Shown here: positions 16,930 to 25,665 of the stretch, piece by piece | Numbering within the stretch: position 1 is the stretch's first letter | How the letters are laid out: every line of letters begins with the position of its first letter | Assembly: GCA_902806085.1 (NCBI GenBank) | Contig: CADCVH010000055.1 | Span: forward strand, 25,892-89,891 | Source of the DNA: an uncultured Rubrobacteraceae bacterium | GTDB lineage: Bacteria; Actinomycetota; Rubrobacteria; Rubrobacterales; Rubrobacteraceae | DNA: 64,000 bases | Direction of reading: 5' to 3' | Notes under the pieces: generated by a model | Databases searched by the model: none | Told to the model about the DNA's origin: nothing | Seen by the model: only the letters and a program-made list of their open reading frames with translations | Program-made: the position numbers and the translations under genes

Positions 16930-18765
16930 ATGATGGACCCACAAAACCCTTACAGGACCCGGGACGCGGGCGGCCTGCGCAAAGACGACGTCGGCGAGAC
17001 GGTGAGGCTCGCCGGCTGGGTGCACCGCCGCCGCGACCACGGCGGCCTCATCTTTATAGACCTCAGGGACAGGTGGGGCCTCACCCAGGTCACCTTCCAC
17101 CCGGAGAGGGGAGAGACCTTCGCCACGGCCGAGACGCTCAGGCCGGAGTGGTCGATCTCCATAGAGGGCGAGGTCACGCCCCGCCCCCCCGGCAACGAGA
17201 ACCCCGAGCTTCCGACCGGGCAGGTAGAGGTCCAGGCGACGACCCTGAGCGTCCTCAACCCCTCAGAGACCCCGCCCTTCGAGATCGAGCGCGACCGCCC
17301 CGTGGACGAGACCCTGCGCCTGAAGTACCGCTACCTCGACCTCAGGCGCGAGAAGATGCGGGACAACATCCTCTTCCGGCACAGGGTCGTCAAGCACATG
17401 CGGGACTTTCTGGACGCCCGCGACTTCGTCGAGATAGAGACGCCGCTCTTGACCGCCTCCACCCCCGAAGGCGCCCGCGACTACCTCGTCCCGGCCAGGC
17501 TGTACCCGGGGCAGTTCTACGCGCTTCCCCAGTCGCCGCAGCAGTTCAAGCAGCTTTTGATGGTCGCCGGCTTCGAGCGGTACTTCCAAATCGCGCGGGC
17601 CCTGCGCGACGAGGACCAGCGCGGCGACCGCCAGCCCGAACACACCCAACTCGACCTGGAGATGAGCTACACCACCCAGGACGAGGTGCTCGGCCTCATC
17701 GAGGAGCTGTTCACCGAGATCGTCGAGGGCCTGGCCGGGAAGAGGATCTACCAGAAGCCCTTCCCCCGCCTCACCTACGCCGAAGCGATGGACCGCTTCG
17801 GCTCGGACAAGCCCGACATCACGTTCGGGCTGGAGATAAAAGACGTCTCGCCCATCGCCGCGAAGAGCGGGTTCAAGGTCTTCAGCGGCGCGGTCGAGTC
17901 GGGCGGGTCCGTCAGGGGCATCGCGGTCGGCGGCCTCGCGGACCTCTCGCGGGGCAAGATAGAGGGTGAGATCACGGACGTCGCCAAAACCGGCGGCGCC
18001 CGCGGCCTCGCCTTCATGAAGGCGGAGGCCGACGTCCTCACCGGCCCCGTAGCCAAGTTCTTCTCGCCCGAGGAGCAAAACGCCCTCAGGGAGGTCCTCG
18101 GCGCCGCGGAGGGCGACTACCTGTTCTTCGTTGCGGACAAGGACCCGGTCGTCTTCGAGAGCCTCGGCAGGCTGCGGCTGCACTTCCGGGACCGCCTGGG
18201 GCTCGCGGACGGGGGCACCTTGGGCCTCTGCTGGGTGACGGATTTCCCGCTCTTCGAGTGGAACGAGGACGAGGGACGCGTGGAGCCCATGCACCACATG
18301 TTCACGATGCCACGCGAGGAAGATCTGCCACTGCTCGAGGCGGAGCCCCTGAAGGTCATAGGGCAGCTCTACGACCTGGTCGCCAACGGCACCGAGCTCG
18401 CCTCCGGGAGCATCAGGATCCACCGTCCGGACATCCAGCAGCGCGTCTTCGACGTCATCGGGATCGGCGCCGAAGAGGCCGAGCGGCGCTTCGGCGCGAT
18501 GCTCACGGCCTTCCGCTACGGCGCCCCGCCCCACGGCGGGATAGCGCCGGGGATAGACCGCCTCATCATGCTCCTGCGCGACCAGCCGAACATCCGCGAG
18601 GTCATGGCCTTCCCGAAGACCCAGGCCGCCCGCGACGAGATGATGGACGCCCCCGGCCCCGTCGCCGAGGACCAACTAAACGAACTCCACATCGCCCTCC
18701 GCCGCCGGCCAGAGGGCCCCGAGGGCTCAGATCCGGCCGCCCGACCCTCCGAAGGCAACAACTGA
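16930..18765 (+). CDS. aspS: aspartate-tRNA ligase (bacterial type)
   Basis: 611 aa from ATG 16930; ATG 16933 has the better spacing to GGGAGG. OB-fold anticodon-binding domain (VRLAGWVHRRRDHGGLIFID), class II motif 2 (FQIARALRDEDQRGDRQPEH), a GAD insertion domain (about 290-420), and motif 3 (APPHGGIAPGIDRLIMLL). Full length. Non-discriminating charging of Asn tRNA cannot be judged from the sequence. First plus-strand gene after a long minus run, and it usually neighbours hisS, which here is about 10 kb away. Confidence 0.97.
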   Translation: MMDPQNPYRTRDAGGLRKDDVGETVRLAGWVHRRRDHGGLIFIDLRDRWGLTQVTFHPERGETFATAETLRPEWSISIEGEVTPRPPGNENPELPTGQVEVQATTLSVLNPSETPPFEIERDRPVDETLRLKYRYLDLRREKMRDNILFRHRVVKHMRDFLDARDFVEIETPLLTASTPEGARDYLVPARLYPGQFYALPQSPQQFKQLLMVAGFERYFQIARALRDEDQRGDRQPEHTQLDLEMSYTTQDEVLGLIEELFTEIVEGLAGKRIYQKPFPRLTYAEAMDRFGSDKPDITFGLEIKDVSPIAAKSGFKVFSGAVESGGSVRGIAVGGLADLSRGKIEGEITDVAKTGGARGLAFMKAEADVLTGPVAKFFSPEEQNALREVLGAAEGDYLFFVADKDPVVFESLGRLRLHFRDRLGLADGGTLGLCWVTDFPLFEWNEDEGRVEPMHHMFTMPREEDLPLLEAEPLKVIGQLYDLVANGTELASGSIRIHRPDIQQRVFDVIGIGAEEAERRFGAMLTAFRYGAPPHGGIAPGIDRLIMLLRDQPNIREVMAFPKTQAARDEMMDAPGPVAEDQLNELHIALRRRPEGPEGSDPAARPSEGNN

Positions 18766-18767
18766 GG

Positions 18768-18786
18768 CGGTTCGCCGGACGAACCG
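18768..18786 (+). terminator. hairpin after aspS
   Basis: CGGTTCG-CCGGA-CGAACCG is a perfect 7-bp stem with a 5-nt loop four bases past the aspS stop. There is no U run, so it may be a weak terminator or an mRNA-end stabiliser. Confidence 0.4.
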
Positions 18787-18866
18787 TGCCGTCGACTTTC
18801 GGCACCGGTTCCCGTACAGGTCAGGAATCGTGGAAGGACGACCGAGGGCGACGTACGCGCGAACCG

Positions 18867-19526
18867 GTGGGTGGGCAAGCAGGCGACGGGCGGCTTGGGT
18901 TGCCGGGTAGCGTCGCGTTGACGTTCGATGACGGGCCCGATCCCACCTGGACGCCGCGCGTGCTGGACGTCCTGGAGAGGGCGGGCGCGCGGGCCACGTT
19001 CTTCGTGGTCGCACCGCTCGCGGAACGTCACCCCCTGCTTCTCCGCCGGGCGGTAGAGGAGGGACACGAAGTCTCGCTGCACTGCACCCGCCACCGGCGC
19101 CACGACAAGATGACGGCCGCGGAGGTCTTCGCCGATGCGCAGGAGGGCAAACAAACCCTGCGAGATCTCGGGCACGAGGCCGCCGACTGGCGCGCCCCGT
19201 GGGGCGTCGTTGCGGGGGCCACGAAGGACGCGGCCGACGCCCTCGGGCTCCGGCTCGTCGGCTGGACCGCCGACAGCGAGGACTGGCGCGGCGACGGGGC
19301 CGGGGAGATGCTCGCGTGTCTCGCGCCGGGTATCTGTCCGGGGGGGATCGTCCTGATGCACGACGGGGTCGGCCCGGGGGCTCTGCGGGACGGTTGCGGG
19401 GGGACCGTGGAGCTGCTCGCGCCGCTGATCTCCCTCTGCCGCTCGCGCGGCCTGGAACCCGTACCCCTTGGCGAGTTGGAGGGACCTTTGCCGGACCGCA
19501 ACCCCCGGCCGGTGGCGGGTGTATGA
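18867..19526 (+). CDS. polysaccharide deacetylase (NodB homology)
   Basis: About 219 aa; GTG 18867 is the best start but the frame is open further upstream and no strong ribosome site is seen. Carbohydrate esterase 4 fold: motif 1 SVALTFDDGPDPTWTPRVLD with the metal and catalytic Asp pair, motif 2 SLHCTRHRRH (two metal His), motif 3 DWRAPWG, and motif 5 IVLMHDGVG. No signal peptide or membrane helix, so it probably acts on a cytoplasmic or lipid-linked N-acetyl sugar. It is close to the NodS-like methyltransferase operon. Confidence 0.88.
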   Translation: MGGQAGDGRLGLPGSVALTFDDGPDPTWTPRVLDVLERAGARATFFVVAPLAERHPLLLRRAVEEGHEVSLHCTRHRRHDKMTAAEVFADAQEGKQTLRDLGHEAADWRAPWGVVAGATKDAADALGLRLVGWTADSEDWRGDGAGEMLACLAPGICPGGIVLMHDGVGPGALRDGCGGTVELLAPLISLCRSRGLEPVPLGELEGPLPDRNPRPVAGV

Positions 19527-19571
19527 TCTTTCCCATTTCACCCGGGAGTCCTTGGGATAAAGTCAGTCCGC

Positions 19572-20696
19572 ATGAGATCCAGCACCCCCAACCGTAGCCC
19601 GGAGAAGCGGGCGCCAGCCCCGGATCTTTCGTCCACGCTCGAGGGCATCGCGGCGGGCGCCGCCGCCCGGGATGCCGCCCGGGACGCCGCCCCGGCCTTC
19701 CCTGAAGGGCCCTTCAGGGATCTGGCCGCCGCGGGCGTCCTGGGCATGACCGCCCCGGGCGAGGGCCGCGGGGTTTCCTTCGGCGAGGAGTGGCGCGCGC
19801 TGAGGGCGGTGGCGCGGGCGGACGGCTCCGTGGGCCGCATCCTCGACGGCCACTTCAACGCGGTCGAGCGCGTCTCCGTCCTGGCCCCCGAGCCGCTCCG
19901 CTCGGCGGAGCTTGGGGCCGTGTCCGCCGGGGAGCTGCGCCTCGGCGTGTGGGGCGCGGACCCCATCCCCGGCGAGGGGGAGCCGGCCCGGCTCTCGGAC
20001 GACGGTGGCGGGATCTATGGCGTCAAGACGTTCTGCTCGGGCTCCACGGGCCTGGACCGGGCCCTGGTCCTCGTGCGCCGCGCGGTCGGCGCCCCCGGGC
20101 CACCGCTCGTCGCCTACGTGGACCTGTCGGAAGGCGTAGAGGTGGACACCGGCTGGTTCGGGGGGCACGGGATGCGCTCCTCGGAGAGCCACCGGGTCGT
20201 CTTCGACGGGGCGCCGGTGCTCGCGGTTCTTGGCGAGCCGGGCGAGCTGCTGCGCGAGCCGTACTTCTCGCGGGACGCCGTCCGGACCGCCGTCACCTGG
20301 GCCGGCATCGCCGACCTCGCGGTAGATTCGGCCCTCGACACGCTCGCCGCCAAGTCCGCGACCCGGGAGCCAGACGACCTCGTCTCCCTCGCGGCCGGCA
20401 GGCTGTTGACCGCCAGGGACACCACCGGCCGCTGGCTGGAGTTCGCCGCCGCCCGGGCCGACGCCGACCCGGAAGCCTCGCTCTCCGGGTTCTCGACCCA
20501 GCTCCGCGAGGCCGTCGCGGCCGGATGCCGGACCATCCTCGACGAGGCCGCGCGGGCCGTAGGCTCGCACCCGTTCGCCACCGCCGGGCCGCTCGACCGG
20601 GCGAAGAGGGACCTGGAGCTCTTCCTCCTGCAGCACCGCCTGGAGCCGGCCCTCGCGCGCCGGGGCAGGCGGGCCATCGAGGAACGCCGCCCGTGA
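19572..20696 (+). CDS. acyl-CoA dehydrogenase-like flavoprotein
   Basis: 374 aa from ATG 19572. Helical N-domain (FPEGPFRDLAAAGVLGMTAP, EEWRALRAVARADGSVGRIL), a beta middle domain (KTFCSGSTGLDRALVLVRR) and a helical C-domain: the acyl-CoA dehydrogenase fold. The catalytic Glu of classical enzymes is not obvious, so substrate and even activity are open; DszC/SfnB-type monooxygenases share this shape. First gene of a four-gene operon, with its stop overlapping the next start (GTGA). Confidence 0.82.
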   Translation: MRSSTPNRSPEKRAPAPDLSSTLEGIAAGAAARDAARDAAPAFPEGPFRDLAAAGVLGMTAPGEGRGVSFGEEWRALRAVARADGSVGRILDGHFNAVERVSVLAPEPLRSAELGAVSAGELRLGVWGADPIPGEGEPARLSDDGGGIYGVKTFCSGSTGLDRALVLVRRAVGAPGPPLVAYVDLSEGVEVDTGWFGGHGMRSSESHRVVFDGAPVLAVLGEPGELLREPYFSRDAVRTAVTWAGIADLAVDSALDTLAAKSATREPDDLVSLAAGRLLTARDTTGRWLEFAAARADADPEASLSGFSTQLREAVAAGCRTILDEAARAVGSHPFATAGPLDRAKRDLELFLLQHRLEPALARRGRRAIEERRP

Positions 20697-21268
20697 GAGG
20701 GCGCCTGGACCGCGAATACTTCGAGGGCCTCTACGCCGCGTCCACGGACCCCTGGAACTTCGAGACGAGCGAATACGAGCGCGAAAAGTACCGCCGCACC
20801 CTCGGCGCGCTCGGCGGAAGGCGTTTCGGGCGCGCGCTGGAAGCCGGCGCCTCCATCGGGGTCTTCACCGAGATGCTCGCGGGGCGCTGCGACGAGTTGC
20901 TCGCGGTGGACGTCTCCGAGAGGGCGGTCGCGGTTGCGAGGGAGAGGCTACAAGGACGGGACCACGTCAGGGTAGAGCGCCGGACGCTACCGGAGGAGAT
21001 GCCGGAGGGCCCGTTCGACCTGATCGTGGCCTCCGAAGTCCTGTACTACTTCACGCGGGAAGAGATGCTCGCGATGCTGGACGGGTTCGAGAAAATACTG
21101 GCACCGGGAGGCATCCTCCTCGCCGTGCACTGGCGCCGCGAGACACGGACATACCCCCTCCAGGGAGACGAGGTACACGAACTGCTCGCCGCCCACACCG
21201 GCCTGGCCTTGACGGAGACCGTGGCCGAACCGGACTACCGCCTGGACCTCTTCGAGGACCGCGGTTGA
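20693..21268 (+). CDS. NodS-like SAM-dependent methyltransferase
   Basis: 191 aa from GTG 20693 (GTGA overlap). The opening REYFEGLYAASTDPWNFETS and YEREKYRRTL are typical of the NodS family, which N-methylates deacetylated amino sugars in Nod-factor synthesis. SAM motif I RALEAGASIGVFTEML, motif II LLAVDVSERAV and motif IV GPFDLIVASEVLYYF are present. Association with a deacetylase upstream and a glycosyltransferase downstream fits modification of an amino sugar or glycoconjugate. Confidence 0.88.
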   Translation: MRGRLDREYFEGLYAASTDPWNFETSEYEREKYRRTLGALGGRRFGRALEAGASIGVFTEMLAGRCDELLAVDVSERAVAVARERLQGRDHVRVERRTLPEEMPEGPFDLIVASEVLYYFTREEMLAMLDGFEKILAPGGILLAVHWRRETRTYPLQGDEVHELLAAHTGLALTETVAEPDYRLDLFEDRG

Positions 21269-22437
21269 ACCGGGGCGAGCGGCTGGTAATCGTCGGCGGC
21301 GGGCCCGCCGGCCTCGCCACCGCGAGGGCCTACCGCAACAACGGCGGCCTGGCGGGCGTCACGATCCTCTCCGCCGAACCCTACGCCCCGTACAACCGCC
21401 CGCCCCTCACCAAAGACTTCCTGCGCGGAGAATCCGGTCGGGAAAGTCTCCCCATAGAGGCCGGGGCCTGGTACGCGGACAACGGCGTGGAGTTGCGGCT
21501 CTCCACCGCTGTCGAGTCCCTGGACCGCGAACGGGCCGTGGTCGAGACGGACGCGGGAGAGCAATTCTCTTTCGACGCGTGCGTCCTCGCTACGGGCTCC
21601 GAGCCGGTACGCATCCCGGTGCCCGGCGCCGACGACCCGGAGATACTCGTCATGCGGACCTTGGAGAACTCGGCCCGGCTGCGGGGGCGGGTCGGCGAGG
21701 GGGACAGGGCCGTGGTCGTGGGGAGCGGGTTTATCGGGTGCGAGGCGGCGGCCTCCCTCTCGCTGCGGGGGGCGAGCGTGACGCTCGTGAGCCTCGAGGA
21801 AGTGCCGCAAGCGGAACGCCTCGGCGGGGAGGTGGGCGGTCGGATCAAGGGCTGGCTGGAGGGCTACGGCGTGGACCTGCGCCTGGGGACGGGCCTGGAG
21901 GGGATCGAGCGCCGGAACGGCGGGTACTCGGTGGCCGTGGAGGGCGGCGAGGCCATCCCCGCCGGCACGGTCCTCTTCGGGACTGGCGTGAAGCCGCGCC
22001 TCGAACTCGCGGAGGGGGCGGGGTTAGAGTTGGACGGGGGCGTGGTAGCGGACTCTTCGATGCGCACGAGCGCGCCCGGCGTGTTCGCGGTCGGGGACAT
22101 CGTTAGCGCGTACAACGAGTCGGCGGGCCGGCACGTGAGCGTCGAGCACTGGGGGGACGCCCTGGAGCACGGGCGCGTCGCGGGGACCGTGATCGCCGGC
22201 GGCGAGGCCGCCTGGGGCATGGCCCCCGGCTTCTGGTCGACCATCGGGGAGCGGACCCTCAAGTACTGGGCCTGGGACGGCGGCTGGGACGAGCTCGCCT
22301 TCGAGGACCGGGGAGACTCGTTCGTCGTCCGGTACGGCAAGGACGGGGTCCTCGTGGGCGTACTCGCCCACGGTGCCGACGAGGACTACGAGAACGGGCG
22401 CGCACCCATCGAGCGGGGGGACCCCTTCCCCGGGTGA
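21265..22437 (+). CDS. FAD/NAD(P)-dependent oxidoreductase (ferredoxin reductase-like)
   Basis: 390 aa from TTG 21265 (TTGA overlap). FAD-binding LVIVGGGPAGLATARAY at the N-terminus, NAD-binding VVVGSGFIGCEAAASLSLRG at about 150, and the second FAD signature TSAPGVFAVGDI at about 270. PYNRPPLTKDFLRGE resembles BphA4-type reductases that feed electrons to oxygenases. In this operon it could reduce the acyl-CoA dehydrogenase-like flavoprotein or an unlinked ferredoxin. The stop overlaps the next start. Confidence 0.9.
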   Translation: MNRGERLVIVGGGPAGLATARAYRNNGGLAGVTILSAEPYAPYNRPPLTKDFLRGESGRESLPIEAGAWYADNGVELRLSTAVESLDRERAVVETDAGEQFSFDACVLATGSEPVRIPVPGADDPEILVMRTLENSARLRGRVGEGDRAVVVGSGFIGCEAAASLSLRGASVTLVSLEEVPQAERLGGEVGGRIKGWLEGYGVDLRLGTGLEGIERRNGGYSVAVEGGEAIPAGTVLFGTGVKPRLELAEGAGLELDGGVVADSSMRTSAPGVFAVGDIVSAYNESAGRHVSVEHWGDALEHGRVAGTVIAGGEAAWGMAPGFWSTIGERTLKYWAWDGGWDELAFEDRGDSFVVRYGKDGVLVGVLAHGADEDYENGRAPIERGDPFPG

Positions 22438-23228
22438 TACCCGCGGCGCCAGACCCATCCCTTCGGGCCAGCGTCGTCGTGCCCGCGCGCGACGAAGAGG
22501 ATCTCATCGGCGCGTGCCTGCGGGCCCTCGCCGCGCAAAAAGGCGTGGCCCCGGAGGAATACGAGGTGCTTCTGGTGCTGGACCGCTGCACCGACGACAC
22601 CGGGGCGCGCGCCACGGAGTTCGCCGCCGCCCACCCGGGGCTGCGCCTCTACCCGCTGGAGGGCCCGGGGACGGGTTCCGGTTTGGCCCGGCGGGTCGGG
22701 ATGGAGGCGGCCTGCGAGCGCCTGTTTGCCTCCCGGGGGCCCGACGGCCTGATCTGCTCCACGGACGCCGACACGGTCGTGGCGCCCGACTGGCTCGACG
22801 CCCAGTTGCGGGCCGTTCGGGAGGGGGCGAAGGCCATCGGCGGACGCATCGACCTGAACGACGCGGGAACGCTGCCGACCGACGTCCTGCACGGGCACGT
22901 CGAGAACAGCCGGCTGCGCTACGAAAAGCTCCTGCGCGATCCGGAGCGTGCCGGCAGGACGGAGCACTGGCAGTTCTCCGGCGCCTCCCTGGCCCTCACG
23001 GCCGAAACCTACAGGGGCGTGGGAGGCCTGCGGCCCATGGAGTCTCTGGAAGACGAGTACCTGGAAGGGGTGCTGCGCAAAAGTGGCGTCCCGATCGAAC
23101 GCCTCCTCTCGGTGCGGGTCAAGACCTCACCCCGCCTGGAGGGGCGCGCCAGCCGCGGCCTCTCCCGCGACCTCTCGCGCATGTACGCCAGCCATCGGGT
23201 CGCGGCCGCGGCCGGACCCGATGGCTGA
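22434..23228 (+). CDS. family 2 glycosyltransferase
   Basis: 264 aa from GTG 22434 (GTGA overlap). GT-A fold: SVVVPARDEEDLIGACLRAL, LLVLDRCTDDT, and the metal motif STDADTVVAPDWL, followed by acceptor-loop ESLEDEYLEGVL. No transmembrane helix, so it probably uses a soluble or lipid-surface acceptor. It closes the operon and its stop codon lies inside a long hairpin. Together the four genes look like a pathway to a methylated, glycosylated small molecule or lipid. Confidence 0.9.
   Translation: MIPAAPDPSLRASVVVPARDEEDLIGACLRALAAQKGVAPEEYEVLLVLDRCTDDTGARATEFAAAHPGLRLYPLEGPGTGSGLARRVGMEAACERLFASRGPDGLICSTDADTVVAPDWLDAQLRAVREGAKAIGGRIDLNDAGTLPTDVLHGHVENSRLRYEKLLRDPERAGRTEHWQFSGASLALTAETYRGVGGLRPMESLEDEYLEGVLRKSGVPIERLLSVRVKTSPRLEGRASRGLSRDLSRMYASHRVAAAAGPDG
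23189..23227 (+). terminator. 13-bp perfect hairpin over the operon stop codon
   Basis: CAGCCATCGGGTC (189-201) and GACCCGATGGCTG (215-227) pair perfectly around a 13-nt GC loop. The right arm includes the first two bases of the TGA stop, so the structure is part of the coding end. A pyrimidine-rich, but not U-only, tract follows. It is a strong candidate terminator or transcript stabiliser. Confidence 0.6.
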
Positions 23229-23313
23229 GATCTCTTGCTCTACGCCTTCTCTTCTCTGTACTCCTGCGCCTTCTGCCATGACGTAGGGTTTGATACATCC
23301 GGGGGCCGCCTCT

Positions 23314-23619
23314 TTACTCGCAAGTCGAATTTCCCCGTGCCTGCTCCCAATCCTCCATGCCCTCGCCGGCGGTCTCCGCCGCTCCGCTGCGCACGGCGGA
23401 CACCGCGCCCTCGGTTACGCGCAAGGCCTCCTTGCTCTCCCAGAAGGCCGGGTTCATCAGCCTGCCGCGCGAACGATCAGTGAAGGCGACGAACCCTATC
23501 AACCCTCCCATCTGCCGGAGTTGCGCCAAGGTATGCTCTTGGACGAGGCGGGCGGTCCAACACACGGCGTTTTTGAAGGTATCCTCGCTTCCCTCCAACG
23601 CCGCCAGCGGCGCGGTCAA
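23314..23619 (-). CDS. antibiotic biosynthesis monooxygenase (ABM)-like small protein
   Basis: 101 aa from TTG 23619. The middle, GGLIGFVAFTDRSRGRLMNP, then FWESKEALRVTEGAV, matches the repeated ABM/Dabb-like pattern of a dimeric ferredoxin-like barrel (heme or quinone binding, or only structural). The N-terminus is short and the C-terminal strand (usually ending in a VEEYEV-like string) is unusual, so this may be a decaying copy. No ribosome site is clear. It stands alone between converging and diverging neighbours. Confidence 0.55.
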   Translation of the reverse strand: MTAPLAALEGSEDTFKNAVCWTARLVQEHTLAQLRQMGGLIGFVAFTDRSRGRLMNPAFWESKEALRVTEGAVSAVRSGAAETAGEGMEDWEQARGNSTCE

Positions 23620-23724
23620 GGTGTCAGCTACAAGACATGTTGCCTACCGACTTCTGAGGAAGCTCCCTATGGGACTTTGGATAATCAGAGGGTAAACGGA
23701 TGCCACCCAAGCCGCGCTCTGTGC

Positions 23725-24507
23725 TTATCTGGGGTCGCCGAGAGGACTCGTCTCGAACCTCTTCAGCACCAGCTCGAAGGCCTCGGGGCCGACCCGGGTT
23801 CCGCCAGAGAACGGGTACTCCAGGCTGCCCACGGTGAAGAGCACCAGGGCTATCAGCCCCGCCACCGCCGCCACCATCAGCCTGTGCGACCAGGTGTTCT
23901 CCAGCCCGAACAGGTAGGTGAACCCCACCGTTATCGCCCCCCCGAGCACCAGCACGGCCCACAGCACGGCCGGGATTCCCTCCTCTGCCTCCACCATGCG
24001 CGCCCTCCTCGCGTCGGCCAGCGCGTCGACGCGCTCGAGCCCCTGCTCGAAGAGCACCTGGTCGGACAGGGTGTCGACCTCCATGTCCTGCACGCCCAGG
24101 CGCATCTCGTCCATCAGCGCCCACGCCTCCGGGCTGGAGCCCTCCCCGCGGGCCATCGTTTCCCACTCCTCCTCGGCCACCACGGTAGCGTAGGAGCGGG
24201 CCAGCCCCTGGATGCGGGGGCCTTCGGGCTCGGGCAGGCGGCGGGCGAGCCAGAAGACATCCGCCAGCTCGTTTGCCTCCTCGCGCACGGTGGCCTTTGC
24301 CTCCTCGTGCTCCTCCCACACGGCTATCACCATAAGCGCCAGCAGCACGGCGTAGATAACGCCCACGACCGCGTAGATGAAGCCGGCCACCTCGTTGTGC
24401 TCCTGGCGGCGCTCCGCGGGCACGAGGCGCCGCACCGCCTCCAGGCCGGCGACGGCGACGAGCGCTACCGCGCAGACGGTCAGGATGCCGTAGACGGCGG
24501 TGGCCAC
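23725..24507 (-). CDS. DUF4239 (bestrophin-like) membrane protein
   Basis: 260 aa from GTG 24507. Two N-terminal transmembrane helices (AVYGILTVCAVALVAVAG and VVGVIYAVLLALMVIAVW), a cytoplasmic helical region rich in Glu and Arg, and two C-terminal helices (AVLWAVLVLGGAITVGFTYL, MVAAVAGLIALVLF). The motif EHNEVAGFIYAVVGVIYAVL is characteristic of DUF4239. Its function is not known. Translation start is uncertain because no good ribosome site is seen. Confidence 0.8.
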   Translation of the reverse strand: MATAVYGILTVCAVALVAVAGLEAVRRLVPAERRQEHNEVAGFIYAVVGVIYAVLLALMVIAVWEEHEEAKATVREEANELADVFWLARRLPEPEGPRIQGLARSYATVVAEEEWETMARGEGSSPEAWALMDEMRLGVQDMEVDTLSDQVLFEQGLERVDALADARRARMVEAEEGIPAVLWAVLVLGGAITVGFTYLFGLENTWSHRLMVAAVAGLIALVLFTVGSLEYPFSGGTRVGPEAFELVLKRFETSPLGDPR

Positions 24508-24578
24508 GATTACCCGACCATCCCCACGGAAGCCCGCAAGGCGCCCCCGAGGTACACCGCGGACGGCGCGGCCATGGC

Positions 24579-25469
24579 CTAGGCCGCCCGAGAGACGAGC
24601 GAGCGTACCCATGCCCCGATCATAGCGACCGCCGCGTCGGCCTCGGGCATCGCCCCGCAGTAGATCGGGAAGATGTGCTGCATGCCCGCCCCGACGTACA
24701 GCGTCACGTCCACGCCCGCCATGCCCGCCCGTCGCGCCAGGCGCACCGAGTCGTCGAGCAGCGCCTCGTCGCCCCCGACCATTACCAGGAGGGGCGGCCG
24801 CCCCGAGAGGTCGGCGTAGAGGGGCGAGGCCAGCGGCGTGCGCGGGTCCGCCCCATCGAGGTACTGCCCCGCCATACGCTGAAGGCTGGCTTTCGTGGCC
24901 GTGAGGTCCGCGGCGGCGTTCTCCTCGAGCGTCTCGCCGGTGCAGGCCAGGTCCACCCAAGGCGGGATAGCAACGCCGCCGGCGGGCAGGGGCGCCCCAT
25001 CCCCGCGGAGCTTGAGCATCGTGACCTCCGCCAGCCCGCCCGCGCTCGAGTCTCCCGCCACCACCGTCCGCTCGGGCCTCCCCCCCTCCCCGAGCAGCCA
25101 CCGGTAGGCGGCCGCGGCGTCCTCCACGGCGGCCGGGAAGGGGCTCTCGGGCGCGAGGCGGTAGCGCGGCACGAGGGCGCGGGCCGAGGAGGCCTTGGCC
25201 AGGTGACCGGCGAGCTTGCGCCTCGAGCGGGGCGACGAGATCACGTAGCCGCCGCCGTAGAGGTGCACGATCGCCGACTCCCCGTCCCAGTGGTTGGGGG
25301 TGGCCCACAAGCCGCTCACCCCCGGGGCGTCCTCGTAGCGCACGCCATCTGGCTCTGAGGTCATGTCCTCGGCGTGCTCGCCGGCCTCACGCTGGCGGGG
25401 CAGGTCCATGTCCACCGCCTTGGGCGCGTCGCGAAGGATGTCGTTGAGCTTCAAGGCTTCCGGGCTCAC
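24579..25469 (-). CDS. alpha/beta hydrolase, hormone-sensitive lipase family
   Basis: 296 aa from GTG 25469. Carboxylesterase/lipase: an oxyanion-hole motif VHLYGGGYV (HGGG variant), nucleophile serine in VVAGDSSAGG, acid in MVGGDEALLDD and histidine in MQHIFP. No signal peptide, so cytoplasmic. It probably hydrolyses short-chain esters. The downstream gene is the DUF4239 membrane protein on the same strand, 71 bases away; a functional link is not evident. Confidence 0.9.
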   Translation of the reverse strand: MSPEALKLNDILRDAPKAVDMDLPRQREAGEHAEDMTSEPDGVRYEDAPGVSGLWATPNHWDGESAIVHLYGGGYVISSPRSRRKLAGHLAKASSARALVPRYRLAPESPFPAAVEDAAAAYRWLLGEGGRPERTVVAGDSSAGGLAEVTMLKLRGDGAPLPAGGVAIPPWVDLACTGETLEENAAADLTATKASLQRMAGQYLDGADPRTPLASPLYADLSGRPPLLVMVGGDEALLDDSVRLARRAGMAGVDVTLYVGAGMQHIFPIYCGAMPEADAAVAMIGAWVRSLVSRAA

Positions 25470-25665
25470 CGTACTGTTCGGCTCCTCCGTTCCGGCCCGG
25501 CAAGAGAATCGGCGAGCCGACCCCTTCCATCAACGGGCATGTGGCCACCCACGGGGGCCCGTTGCCTACCGCGGAGAACGCCCCATCTAGGCAGTCCGCT
25601 GGACAGCTGCAGAACCGCCGGCCGGGTCACGGCCCTCATCGGTAACCCCACCCCAGCAGACTCGG

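Noticed and set aside
16930..18765. aspS as a possible non-discriminating (Asp/Asn) enzyme
   Set aside because: The discriminating residues cannot be judged from motifs alone, and no gatCAB genes are in the window.
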